Shown: one piece after another, positions 32,345 to 43,800 of the stretch
Position numbering within the stretch: position 1 is the stretch's first letter
Layout: each line of letters starts with the position of its first letter
Assembly (NCBI GenBank): GCA_021229015.1
Contig: CM037778.1
Location: 83,636,395 to 83,700,394, forward strand
DNA: 64,000 nt
Source of the DNA: Solen grandis
Taxonomy: Eukaryota; Mollusca; Bivalvia; Adapedonta; Solenidae
Direction of reading: 5' to 3'
Made by a program: the position numbers and the translations under genes
The notes under the pieces: generated by a model
Databases searched by the model: none
Seen by the model: the letters and a program-made list of their open reading frames with translations, nothing else
What the model was told of the DNA's origin: nothing

Positions 32345-33675
32345 CAGTAGGTCAAATCTTAGAAAAATCTTGTTTATAACTGGAGGCTACGATTTTTAAT
32401 CAATCTTCCTCAATCTTGGTCAGAATCTTCATCATGATGATATCTTGAACCATTTCGACAATGGTCACGTTGGATCCGAAAAGGATGTCAGTAGGTCAAT
32501 CTTAGAAAAATCTTGTTTACACACAAGAGGCTACAATTTTGATTCAATCTTCCTCAAACTTGGTCAGAATGTTCGTCATGATGATATCTTGAACCATTTT
32601 GAAAATGGGTCAGGTTGGATCCAAAAGGAGGTCAGTAGGTCAATTCTTAGAAAAATCTTGTTTACACACAAGAGGCTACAATTTTGATTCAATCTTCCTC
32701 AAACTTGGTCAGAATGTTCGTCATGATGATATCTTGAACCATTTTGAAAGTGGGTCAGGTTGGATTCAAAAGTAGGTCAGTAGGTCAAATCTTAAAAATT
32801 TGTTTACACATGGAGGCCACAATTTTGATCCAATCTTTCCCTAAACTTGTCAGAATGTTGTCAAGATGATATCTTGAACCTTTCGAAATGAGCAGGTTGG
32901 ACAAAAGTAGGTCAGATAGGTCAATCTTAGAAAATCTTGTTTACACACTTAGAAGCTACAATTTTGATTCAATCTTTCTAAAACTTGGTTAGTATGTTGT
33001 CTATTGATATCTTGAACTTCTAAAATGGGTCAGGTTGATCAAAAGTAGGTCAGTAGGTCAAATCTTAGAAAATCTTGTTTACACACTGAGGCCACAATTT
33101 TGATTCAATCTTCCTCAACTTGGTCAGAATGTTGTCATGGTGATATCTTGAACATTTTGAAAATGGGTCAGGTTGGATTCTAACAGTAGGTCAGTAGGTC
33201 AAATCTTAGAAAAACCTTGTTTACACACTGGAGGCCACAATTTTGATTCAATCTTCCTCAAACTTGGTCAGAATGTCCGTCATGATGATATCTTGAACCA
33301 TTTTGAAAATGGGTCAGGTTGGATCCAAAAGTAGGTCAGTAGGTCAGTTCTTAGAAACATTTTGTTTACACACTAGAGGCTACAATTTGGATCCAATCTT
33401 TCTAAAACTTGGTCAGTATGTTAGTAAAAATGATATCTTGAACCCTTTCGAAAATGAGCAGGGCTGGACTGAAAAGTAGGTCAGTAGGTAAAATCTTAGA
33501 AAAATCTTGTTTACACAAGAGAGGCTACAATTTTGATCCAATCTTACTCAAACTTGGTAAGAATGTTTGTCATGATGTGCTTTAGTGTGGCCTTGTAAAA
33601 GCATCTGTTATTGCTAGCTGCCCACAATCTGGCACAAATGTCCTTAGGTGAGCGTCTTTAGGGCCATCTTGTTTA
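32345..33675. repeat. About 145-bp satellite, nine or so units
   Basis: Units contain acaattttgattcaatcttc, aacttggtcagaatgt, gatgatatcttgaacc, gggtcaggttgga and gtcagtaggtcaa. The block ends with aggtgagcg...agggccatcttgttt. A related diverged array is at 60875-61406. Units between about 32800 and 33130 have many single-base deletions relative to the others. Confidence 0.85.
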
Positions 33676-34179
33676 ATGTTATATACTTTTTCTTGTGATC
33701 TTTTTATATCTAAATTACGTATATCAATTGATCTGGTACTTAGAATAATGTACTTGATGCTATATACGAATGAACTTAATTATTACTCCAAAAAGAAACT
33801 TAAGTATTAAGACCATACTTTTTGGTGATATTTTTATGAAAAGAAATGAGCGGAAGTGCACTTCATGCCATTTTTATATATCATTTTACTTTAAGGATTA
33901 TTTGAAACGCGATAATCGGTCTGTTTGAGCAGTAAACTATCGGACATTAAAATAGCCATTCGAATAAGTGTAACAATAATTCGATCAATAACAATAATTC
34001 GTCTATCGAATAAGATTTAAGATATATCGTCACTCCTGTTATTCAGATAATTACCTTTGAAACCGGGCCTTGAAGCCACAAGTCTGTCCCCTTTGCTACC
34101 TGAGTATCAATATATGGTATATAACATTTAGACATAGTCAATTCTTTCACTTAAATTTATCTCTAACTTCATTTTCCAG
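33676..34179. other. No feature recognised
   Basis: AT-rich. No homologue of the first two exons of the second CABIT/SAM gene was found here. Confidence 0.5.
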
Positions 34180-34362
34180 CCGGAAAGGAAGAATTGATAT
34201 CCTCTATCATCAAAGACCACAAACTTCCGGTAAAGGTCCAGTTTCCACGTGACCGCTTCATTTCCGTGGGCAGTCAAACAATCAGCACCAACCGCATACC
34301 CCCCATGGAGCTGACGGAATGCTTTGATGAAATGTACATCCTGGGCAACCTCATAAGCGACG
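34180..34362 (+). CDS. CABIT exon (copy 1, equals exon 3 of copy 2)
   Basis: Acceptor attttccag, donor gtttga (non-consensus after GT; copy 2 has gtactt). Encodes GKEELISSIIKDHKLPVKVQ through ILGNLISD. About 85 percent of residues match exon 42755-42937 by eye, with the same splice phase. Confidence 0.88.
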
Positions 34363-34592
34363 GTTTGATTTTTTGGCGTCTTTCTTTAATTACCCCAAAA
34401 AGAAAAAAATGTATATTTTTGACGGTTTTTTTTCTCTGTCTTCCATATGTGTGCAGTTCTTTGAGTTTGTTTCTTCTCGTTAAGAAATCGTATTGACAGA
34501 TATCTGAATGATATTGATTGAGAATATGTATAACTAATAAAACATGTTTGTTCCTAAATAATGAAATGCTGATTGGTAATCTCCTACAACAG

Positions 34593-34760
34593 GTGCGTTA
34601 TATCTGGATGTGATTGAAGTTCCCCTTTACTTGTCCAAATTACGACTGTCTGTCTGCACCGGGATTAAGGGTCGACCACAAGAAAAATGGGCTGAGTATC
34701 AAGAGGAATTGAACCAAACTTGCTCCAGAATTGAGTACGACCCCGAATACGGTAACTCCA
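34593..34760 (+). CDS. CABIT exon (copy 1, equals exon 4 of copy 2)
   Basis: Acceptor caacag, donor gtaagt. Encodes ALYLDVIEVPLYLSKLRLSV through EYDPEYGN. Same length (168 nt) and phase as 43104-43271. Confidence 0.9.
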
Positions 34761-35190
34761 GTAAGTATATGTGTTATACGGTTGTTTAGCTCCTAGAGAC
34801 TACAGAATATTATTTTCAATTTGATAATTCAACGAAAGAGAAAGTACAGAAAAAAATATTTTTCGAGAATAAATCCCTGAACGTTTTTGTAGTTCTATGG
34901 ATTGCAAAAGATTCCCTTAACAGAGCATTGGTGAAACGTTTCAGATTAAATTATAGACAAGTAACATGAAATGTACCCGGTATGTGTATTAAATCAAGAA
35001 TAAGGAATGGAATCAATGTGGAGATTTGTATACAGAAAAGGAGCTTATAAGCAGACATAAAAGAAATAAAGAAGCTTCTGCACATTTATTTAAGTGTGAT
35101 GCAGGAAATATCTATAAAAAGTTATATTTCATGATATATCTATTGATGATTTCATGCAATAAAACTGCTTAACAATCTGATAATTTACAG

Positions 35191-35958
35191 ATATTGCGGT
35201 TTACCATCCGGAGACAATTCATTCAGATACGGTATATTCCTATATAGAACCAACCCAGTATTCATCATTCTTCCAAATGTTTAAAAGCTCCGTGGATGTT
35301 CCACAAGAAATCGATGAAAACTTTTATGAGATGATTGAGACTCGGAGTTCAACTGTCATGGATACTGACAGGAAAAATACAACCGATGCGCAACGACCTT
35401 TGTCCTCCACCAGTGTTTTCAAAAAAAATGAAAAGGACTTTCCGGCCACCCCCTCGTCACCCAAAGCCTAAAATTTTGAATCAAGAATTTGAGAAATCCT
35501 TCGAGAAACCGGCTGTTCCCGACCGTAAAAGAAAAGTAAAAGAGGCCCCCCAAAAGCAGGAAACGCCAAATATATATTTAAATGTCATTCCAAGGGGACC
35601 GGTCACTCCTATGAAAACAGAGGAGGCAGACGTTAGTGTGACGGAAGCGGATGATGAAGGAGCAACTCAATCCTTACCCTTAAATGAAGAAAATACAAAA
35701 GTAAAACCATTTACCATAGCTGAAGTTAAAGAATTGAAAGATTCTGATGATGTGGCCAAGCTAAGTATTGATGAGATCAGTGAATATCTGAGAAAATTAA
35801 AGCTTGAGAAATACGTACAACTATTTGAGGATAATCTTGTAGACGGGACAATACTCTGTGAACTTGACAAAGGTATCCTGCAGGACACATTTGGTTTGAA
35901 TGTCATCGAGGCGATTCGTTTGATGAAATTCATACGATGTGGTCATATTCCAACATAA
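35191..35958 (+). pseudogene. Last exon of copy 1: linker and SAM domain with frameshift
   Basis: Acceptor tttacag. The first frame encodes NIAVYHPETI, then the tyrosine-rich YSYIEP region and FYEMIETRSS. It stops at 35471, just past an A8 run, while the frame offset by one encodes RPPPRHPKPK, EKSFEKPAVPDRKRK, NVIPRGPVTPM and the SAM domain to 35958. An AATAAA lies at about 36273. Confidence 0.85.
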
Positions 35959-36475
35959 GATGATGTTTATTGAAAAGAAATATGCTACAGCAACAAGTAT
36001 GGTTAAGTATTAGATGCCTAAAGGTGTGACAGTAACTTTCATGTTTAACGTCATGAACTCACCTGTGAACGTACCAAGGAATGTTGCTAGTACTAGGACT
36101 ACATTGACTACATTCATGTTAAGACAATTATGTCTCTTGTAAAGTTACAAATTATATTGTTGTGTAATATTAAAGAATACATATGGACTTCTACATTGAA
36201 ATTCAGTTTTGGTTATTCTGAATGGATTTATTAAATGAGTATTTGTCAAATCTTGTTTTGTATTATCTTTGAGAATAAAGATTGATGATAAACTGCAGTT
36301 TAAACACTATCATGATATGCACACTTGGGTAGTTTATACCATTAAGTTTGTTCAGTCAATTTCAAAGCCGAACTTATAGAATAAAAATGTAGTATGAAAC
36401 CAACGGTTACTAACGTATCCATTTGGTTCTTTCATTCTGAATGTTTTAATGCTATGTTTTTGCATGCACTGTTAT
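35959..36475. other. 3' flank of copy 1
   Basis: Likely 3' UTR and downstream DNA. gagaataaagattg at about 36270 is a candidate poly(A) signal. No other feature. Confidence 0.45.
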
Positions 36476-36556
36476 ATATTTATGTTGGTCAAAGGCAATG
36501 TGTGTTGCCGATTTGCCTGAATAAAGTTGAGTTGATGTTGAGTTGAGTTGATTCAT
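36476..36556 (+). mobile_element. Non-LTR/SINE 3' end with (GTTGA)n tail
   Basis: ggtcaaaggcaatgtg...tgcctgaataaa followed by repeated gttgagttga. The ggtcaaaggcaatg motif recurs in reverse complement at about 55122 in the insertion at 55079-55306, so both are 3' ends of one family. Confidence 0.55.
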
Positions 36557-36723
36557 ATTTGTCTATTAACTTAAAAAAAAATAAGCACTGTTTCTGTAGA
36601 TATCAGTATACTTCCTTTTATTTATACTCTGATTTTCAACATTCACTATATCTAAGTTAAATGGATTATTACATTATGGCCGCCAGCCCCGGCAAAAGGT
36701 TTTAACAGAATATGTCTGCATTT

Positions 36724-36746
36724 ATATATATATATATATATATATA
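36724..36746. repeat. (TA)n microsatellite
   Basis: About eleven TA dinucleotides. Confidence 0.9.
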
Positions 36747-37039
36747 AACATCTCGTTGAACGAAATTTTAACTTTGTACAGCACTAGTTTCTTTATATTA
36801 AAGTTTTTATTGTAGTTGCTTCAGCATATGCGTATATTGAAATACTTTATAAATAATTTTTATTTGCTTTTTTAATAACAAATTTGGAGTATATCATATC
36901 AATAAAAATGTAACCTTAGAATAGAGAAGAAAAACTAATAGACAGTGCATCATATTTTCATAACACATACACTGTCACTATCAATGGGGTCATACTTCTT
37001 CATCCAGTCTACAGCACATCCGCCTCGTATCTTCGATCC

Positions 37040-37195
37040 ACCTCCGCGACATACCAAGTCGTAAAAACAATCCTTGTATCTCTCTACTCGGCATTAAGCG
37101 TAATTATAAAATAGTTCCAGGATGTGTTGACCAGTTGTCATGATAATGCAATAGGGTGTGGTATCACACTTCAGTGTAGTGGCAATTTATCTTAC
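37040..37195 (+). mobile_element. Degenerate SINE (family A)
   Basis: ccgcgacataccaagtcgtaa, ctctactcggcattaagc, ccaggatgtgttgaccagt and gtgtggtatcacac follow the body order of the better copies at 21800 and 48575. The head is largely lost. Confidence 0.55.
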
Positions 37196-37199
37196 TTCC

Positions 37200-38150
37200 T
37201 TAGAAATGACTTCAAGTGAATGAACATATATGCCTGTCATGGGGGGGATTTGTTGAGTTATGCACAGTTGTTCTTTTTAGAGGGGACACCAATGTTAAAC
37301 AATAAACAATAACCACATCTTCTTCCGTGCCTCGTGGACTACTCGAAGAATATCATGATTAGTTGCGAGGGACTCATTTGTTGTATAACCATATCGTTTA
37401 TGTTTCAATAAAGTTGTAAGGCATTTTTCTTAAGGGACCACCGTGTACAATGACTCACTTTCAGTCACTTACAATTATCATGCTTACACGGTATGCCTGA
37501 CATATTTTGTCAAAGTTTGATATCTAGTCTTTTTACAACGACCTTTACAGTACTTGTGTCTGGAGTTTGGATCTCAACATTACGTATTCTAAACGTATTC
37601 ATTGTTTCTGGATAATGTCCATGACACTGCTGTTTCAGAGTGAATATGGTGTGCGACTTTTTTAAACACACACTAATCTAGTATACAGTTATCTATATTT
37701 TAAACATGAAATGGACGTTTCATGATAATGTGATCCGGTACCAAGATAACGTGATTAGTACTGGGATGACGCCACTGTTACATGTGTGATTGCGCGCATT
37801 GAGACTATATATAAACAACCAGCAATTATTGTCGATATGAAAAAGAACTAAACAACAAACACACTTCAATAACTTACAATTCTACACACAATGTAATACT
37901 ATAAGAAACATGTGTTAATATCTTTAATATATACATAAATAAACGCAGAATGTGAATATAAATTGACATTCTTATATTTTTTCACACATATATTAACAAT
38001 AGTCAAATAATCACATTACCCCTGAGTAATCCAATAAAGACCGTTATACCGTTTATTTTATTTTTATTTTTTTAATATGATTAAATCTAAAGGTTAATGA
38101 CTGAGATCCCAGTATATAGAACATATACTCGGTTAATATCGTGCTCGTTT
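37200..38150. other. No gene recognised
   Basis: AT-rich spacer between the two CABIT/SAM genes. No domain or repeat was identified by eye. Confidence 0.4.
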
Positions 38151-38159
38151 GTCCCTTCC

Positions 38160-38450
38160 CTTCCAAAAGCAGTTACCTCTGGAACGCGCGGTGGAGAGTT
38201 CTATCCCCGGCCGCGACATACATTGTACCAAAGTCGTTAAAAATAGTACCGGTAGCTCCCTGTTTGGCGTTCAGAATATAAGCAGGGCAGTTTCAGGTCT
38301 AGTCAGCTTGGTGTTAGAAAATAAGTGACTTGCCGTGGTACCATGCCCCATGTCATCAGCGTGATATCTGTCTCATGTAGACATTACATCAATAAGACTG
38401 AAATACTGTCAATTGGGCGTAAACCCAGTAAACTAAAAAAAAAAAAATAT
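38160..38450 (+). mobile_element. SINE (family A) with A-rich tail
   Basis: Contains the B-box part ggagagttctatccccggcc, gcgacatacattgtaccaaa, gtaccggtagctccctgttt, cagtttcaggtctagtcagc, tgtctcatgtagacat and gaaatactgtcaattgggcg, then a run of A. The A-box half is decayed. Confidence 0.7.
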
Positions 38451-38718
38451 TAGTTGTTCAATTTAGTGAGTTATGACACATGATAGATTACGTGTTGATA
38501 GAGATTCCTTCTTATCATGTCGGATAGAAAACGAGATAAACGCGATCAATTCCCTCGCTCCCGCATATTACGAGAGGTAACCATTATGTTTGAGAACTTT
38601 CGCCATTTTTGTCGGGCCATACAGATCAGATCAATAAAACGCAACCCTTTTCTTATTATAACTTTTTAATCTACGTGATTGCGCAATTTTGCTTAAACCA
38701 CCCGTGCATATGTTCGTC

Positions 38719-39470
38719 AAGGATGGAGGACGATACAACTGTAGAGCAGCATGATATAATCAAATTCTACACAAAACTCGGTAAATCTATGATTCCCGAA
38801 AGAATAACTGTAAGGCAGGTTGCTGAGGACTTTGGTGTAAGTTATGGCACAGGACGACATATGTTTTAACCAACAGAATGGCCATGCGACGGGTTTAAGC
38901 TAGGTGGGTGCCTAGAATTTTAATAGGTGCGAGTAAATTTAAAATATTTTAGTCGATTTTCTGAGGAAGTTGAAATGTTTTTAAATAAAATAATTACATC
39001 TGATGAAACCTGGTTCCACTTCTTTGAGCCAGAAAGTAAACAAGAGGGTTCGGTTTGGGAGCATAATCCATCTCCATCTCCTGTAAAAGCATGGCTTTCT
39101 AAGTCAGCCAATAAAGTAATGTAAATCATTTTCTTTGACACTTCAGGTATAGTTCTTAATCACATGGTACCAGAGAAAACAGCAATCAATTGTGAATAGT
39201 TCTCCACCATCTTAGCCGTGTCGTAAGGGGTCACAATGAATTAAACATCGAATATCTACAACACCCACCATATAGTTCAGATTTGACCGTCTATATTTTC
39301 TTTTTTTCTAAATGTTAAATATCAGTTGTGGGGTCATAGATTTGATTTTTGGGAAGAACTTTGCTTGTTAGTGCGGCGTTGAGAGTATTGTCACATCACA
39401 CCTTTGATGTTTGGTTGGAGAGATGTAACAAGAGCATTAGGTCACACGGGATCTACTGTGAAAAAGGAGT
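38719..39470 (+). pseudogene. Mariner transposase relic with internal deletion
   Basis: The first frame reads MEDDTTVEQHDIIKFYTKLG and then, after only a few residues, ERITVRQVAEDFGVSYGTG. In mariner transposases the first helix-turn-helix is separated from the second by a longer stretch, so DNA between them is gone. Further frames give FLNKIITSDETWFHFFEPES (catalytic D and HYY-type region), VMxIIFFDTSGI (second D region) and PPYSSDL (near the third D). Multiple stops and frame changes; inactive. Terminal repeats were not located. Confidence 0.8.
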
Positions 39471-40670
39471 AAAGTTTTACTGACCTGTGGTTGAAATTAA
39501 TAATTTTATAGAAAAAAGTTCTTAAATAGAATGATCATCCCTCGTATTTATCATACTTCACTTCTATACCACTAACTGGTACCATGGAATACATATTTAT
39601 TAGATTATCTTTTAAATACATGTACCTTAAAACAAAACTAAATCATCATGAACAAGGATGCACATATGAGTCAACCTGCCTATTTTTTGTTGCCAAAAGA
39701 GTATTTTCGTTCGCCCATGAGATGTCCTCGTTGCCACATGAAGCTTTCTTTCCCCTTTTTTGTCCCCCTTTTTAGCCATGCAATTCCAACTTAATTTAGA
39801 AAAAAAACAAACATTAAATTTCCAGCTTGAACATAACAGGATCAACGAACATTCAGATGTATCGTTTCTTCGGTCTAATTAATTGTATATATTTCTCATA
39901 GGAAAGTACAAAGGCTTTATAGATAAAACAGGTATTTTAGTTCAAGAGCAGGTGACAAATAATATTTTAGAATTTATCTTGTACATAGTCATTACTATTG
40001 TGCCACAAGGTCGTCTGTACAAGGTGTCCCAACATTCTCTCATTTTGTAATATAGGAGTTGTCAGTCTCTTATATCACCCTGACAAATGAGAGAGGCAAT
40101 CAGCTAAAAATCAAAATAATAAACTATTGTGGGTAGGTACAATAACAGACTACTGTAGCTCTGCTCATTCCTTTGAATCCAAACTTAAACCAGGCAAGCA
40201 TGTTATACACCTTCAATTTGATAATTCATTGCATTGCCAATAAGGTAAATTCATCATCAACTGTGATGCTGGAATTGATTCTTCAAATGTATCGTAATTT
40301 GTCCAGCCATTACTTAAAAAGGAACCCGTTACCCCTTTCACTAGATAATCACCTTCCTGTGTGTTGAAATATGTCTCAATAATAACACTTCATTTGTGAT
40401 GCCTTATCACGTTATCTAACGTATAATATATTACACGCACTCAAGCACATAAGGATCACATCTTATTTGTTTACTTGAGATTTATATTTTGTCATACGCT
40501 CATATGTGTTTTTCTTCGTCGCTGAACCGCAAGTATTTTGTGATAATCATAAAAAGACTATATGCTGCTGTAATCAATACTTCTCTTGTACAATACAATA
40601 CATTGTTTACTGGAAATTTGGGAGCTATGTAGGAAAATATATAATAGACATACTCATAATTTGATTAATT
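39471..40670. other. No gene recognised
   Basis: AT-rich spacer, presumably including the promoter and 5' UTR of the second CABIT/SAM gene. No core promoter could be chosen. Confidence 0.4.
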
Positions 40671-40874
40671 ATGGAAGGTCGAAATTTCTCAAAATCAATT
40701 AATGAACACTTGGATGTTAAGCGGTATGCCCCTCGTATAACGTTTGAAGTGGATACAAAGGATTACAGCGTACCGGAGTTTCACGACAAATTTGCCCACA
40801 AACTTCCTCTGGTTGTCATGGTTAACCAGGGATTCTGCGGGGACATCATACAGGAAATCTTCGACAGAGAACAG
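40671..40874 (+). CDS. CABIT gene copy 2, exon 1
   Basis: Sixty-eight codons from ATG to a donor gttggg in phase 0. Contains VVMVNQGFCGDIIQEIFDRE, the start of the CABIT domain. A stop lies upstream in frame, supporting the start. Confidence 0.85.
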
Positions 40875-43800
40875 GTTGGGATGTCTCGCTCCTTTTTCTC
40901 TCTTTGTCTCAGTAGTGACGTATTCTACTTTCTTTAAGGTTTATTATTACTCACTTTGATATTGTTTATTCTGTATAGATCACGTATGCCTCATTTTGTA
41001 GGTAAATACACCTTTATCTAGGTTTCTTATTGTGTCATCCACCATGCGTTTATCCGCGACGTCCGTGCGTCTGTATATGTTCATATACTTAGCTAGTCTA
41101 TTTAAGAAAATCTATATGATAATGGTATTAAAAAGTCAAAGGTATATCGATCTTGCTAATTTTTTTTTTTTTTTTTGCGTTTATCAATTTATATCCGTAT
41201 ATCCTATCCTGTTCTGTTACAAAATTACCAATTTTACAACAGATTATGCGGTTAGATACAATTACTCGGCAGAGAAGGGTCCTTGCAAAATCGCAACATG
41301 ATGGACAACTTAAATTATGCAGTATCCCATTGACATACTCGGAACCGCTTTGTGTAATTTACAAAAATCAAAAGGGTATGTAAATAACTGTTTTTTTTAT
41401 TTCCTCCATAGTCACAGTCATGGAAAATCATAGTCATGGAATACCATAGTCATGGAAAGTCACGAATTACATATCGCAACTTCTCTGTATGCCTTTTTAT
41501 TTGCACATTATAGGAACTGTGTGATGGGATGTGCCAGTCTTCCATGTACATTTGTATGAAATATTACTTGATTTACATATGCATTAGTGAGGCTACATAT
41601 CCATCCAAGTAATTACGAGCAGCCAGTGCAATGTTGTGAGGTCCAGCGTTCAGTACATTTTGTTAATCTGAAGTTTAATATACCTCGTATAAATATTTGT
41701 ATTGTAACAAAACTTGACCCGGCCCAGGATCAAACCCGGTCCGCCGGCGTGCGAGTCCAATGCTCTAGCAACTGAGCCAAAGATTAGGCTCCCTGACGCA
41801 GTTGTCAAAGATTGTATTTACACCTGTGATGACGCATCGTCACATTACGGGAAGTCTCGACCCGAGACTTGGCCTGGGAAACATATGGGTAAGGCAACTC
41901 CGGTCTGGATCGAACCTGGTCCACCGGCGTGCAAATCCAGTGTTCTAACTAATGAGCCAAAGAGGATATTCATACGCATCGTCAAAATATGAAATATGGT
42001 ATGGTTAACAACTTTACAGACCAGGAATGTAATTAAAGTAATAAAATAATTAATATTTTGACAGAGAATGTTAAGCATTTTATTTCTATTTCAGAACAAA
42101 TATGATTTATACACTTTTTTAACGATGGGCCAATCTTAAGATGTTTCGCGGTAACATATATTCTCTTCTTGATATGTCTTTTTACGCGTATCGTCAATTT
42201 ACCGTACATATTGGTGACTGCATGCCACTAACTGTTAACAATTAACCCGTGTATCTTAGACTCAACCTTAATTTCATTTAAAATATTGAAAAATAGTCTA
42301 TAAAATATTTTCTTAGAACATATATTTGGCAAATACTTATCTATTCGATGCTTTACTACAAAGTTCACACAACTTAATGATGTCACGCATCAATTTTTTT
42401 TTGGCATTTACGTAGCCTGCAAACATCGGCAATATCTATAAAGTGTTAGTTGTTTTAACGGTAACAAATGCGATAAACGTTGAAATCTTTTCCTTTGAAC
42501 AATATGGATCAAAACCATCCATGTCCTTGTGCTTTGGAATTATCCAGTTGCTTAAGTTAATCCATCCATTATCAAATCATAACCATGGCCAGGCTGAGTT
42601 CAGTGTTGATGCAAGCATCCATTGACTTGAAGTTATAGGACCTTTTGCTCAAAGTATATTATCGCTTGATGGACCATGACCACAATTTATAAGTATTCAT
42701 TATTAAACAATAGTTGATGACTTTGCCTGGTTCACTTTTCTCGTTGGTTTCCAGTGGGGAAGGAGAAGTCGATATTCTCAATCGTCAAGGATCACAACCT
42801 GCCGGTAAAGGTCCAGTTCCCACGTGACCGCTACATCTCCGTGGGCAGTCAAACCATCAGCACCAACCATATACCCACTATGGAACTGACCGAATGCTTT
42901 GATGAAATGTACATCTTGGGCAACCTCATCACTGACGGTACTTTTGTCATTGTGTTCATAATTTGTGACATTATATCAAAAATCGAATGGGTAACTGCAT
43001 GATAGTGTAACCTTCTTCTATAAAACATATCTGTGTTTTCATGTTCCTGTATTGTTTCCACTAGACTTATAATAATAAATCAGTATATCTATTTTACTGA
43101 TAGGTATGTTGTGTCGTGAAGTGATTGAAGTACCGCTATACTTGTCCAAGTTACGACTGGTTATCTGCACCGGGATTAAGGGTCAATCTCGCGAGAAATG
43201 GGCCAGACACCTGCAGGAATTAAATCGAATTTGCTCAACAATCAAGTACAACCAGGAATACGGCAACCCAAGTAAGTACGAGTATATATAATATATGGGA
43301 GTGTTTTTTGTCATTTCGATCTTTTCTAAAAGACTGACAGAAGTCTTGATTTGAAGAGTCCATGGTACAGCATGTTCAGAAGAAACTTCCATCCTGTTCG
43401 TTATGCTCTACATATGCGTGTCGTTCACAGTGAGACTGAAAAAGGCTAAAAATATTATGTTTTTATTCGGAAATTCAAAGATAGAGCAATTATACAAAAA
43501 ATATATCTTTAAATATTATAACAGATTAGAATTTCCACGAGAGACCTTGCTTAAACATTGAGTATTGGTTAATGTCTCCGTAAAATATACAATGCTACCT
43601 CAATGCAATATTACACTTTTTTGACAGGAGGTATAATACCACCCCAGGCACATTATTCTTAGCTAGCACTCATGTAATTGCCTTTGTTCAAGACATAGGG
43701 GAAATATACTAATTCATTTTAACATCTTTGGTGTGTCGCGGACCGGGGTCGAACCTACTACCAACCGGGACGGAAAATGTACCCTATCTGCTACCGGAGT

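Larger units (their letters stand above)
34180..35958 (+). pseudogene. CABIT + SAM adaptor (GAREM/THEMIS-like), copy 1: 5' exons missing, frame broken
   Basis: Three exons are visible: 34180-34362, 34593-34760 and 35191-35958. They encode the second part of a CABIT domain (PVKVQFPRDRFISVGSQ, MELTECFDEMYILGNLI, EVPLYLSKLRL), a conserved tyrosine-rich stretch (HSDTVYSYIEPTQYSSFFQM), a proline-rich linker and a C-terminal SAM domain (LSIDEISEYLRKLKLEKYVQ, LFEDNLVDGTILCELDK). CABIT plus SAM is the architecture of GAREM adaptors, which link receptor tyrosine kinases to Grb2/ERK signalling. Role here is inferred. Exons equal to 40671-40874 and 41243-41375 of copy 2 are absent, possibly in the gap. 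The frame into the last exon runs to a stop at 35471; the SAM part is in the next frame. Removing one A from the A8 run at about 35421 would restore it. Either a sequence error or a real pseudogene. Confidence 0.8.

Noticed and set aside
33676..34179. Missing CABIT exons of copy 1
   Set aside because: No sequence resembling exons 40671-40874 or 41243-41375 was found here.
35959..36475. Further coding exon after the SAM domain of copy 1
   Set aside because: Only AT-rich sequence and a poly(A)-type signal; the frame closes at 35958.
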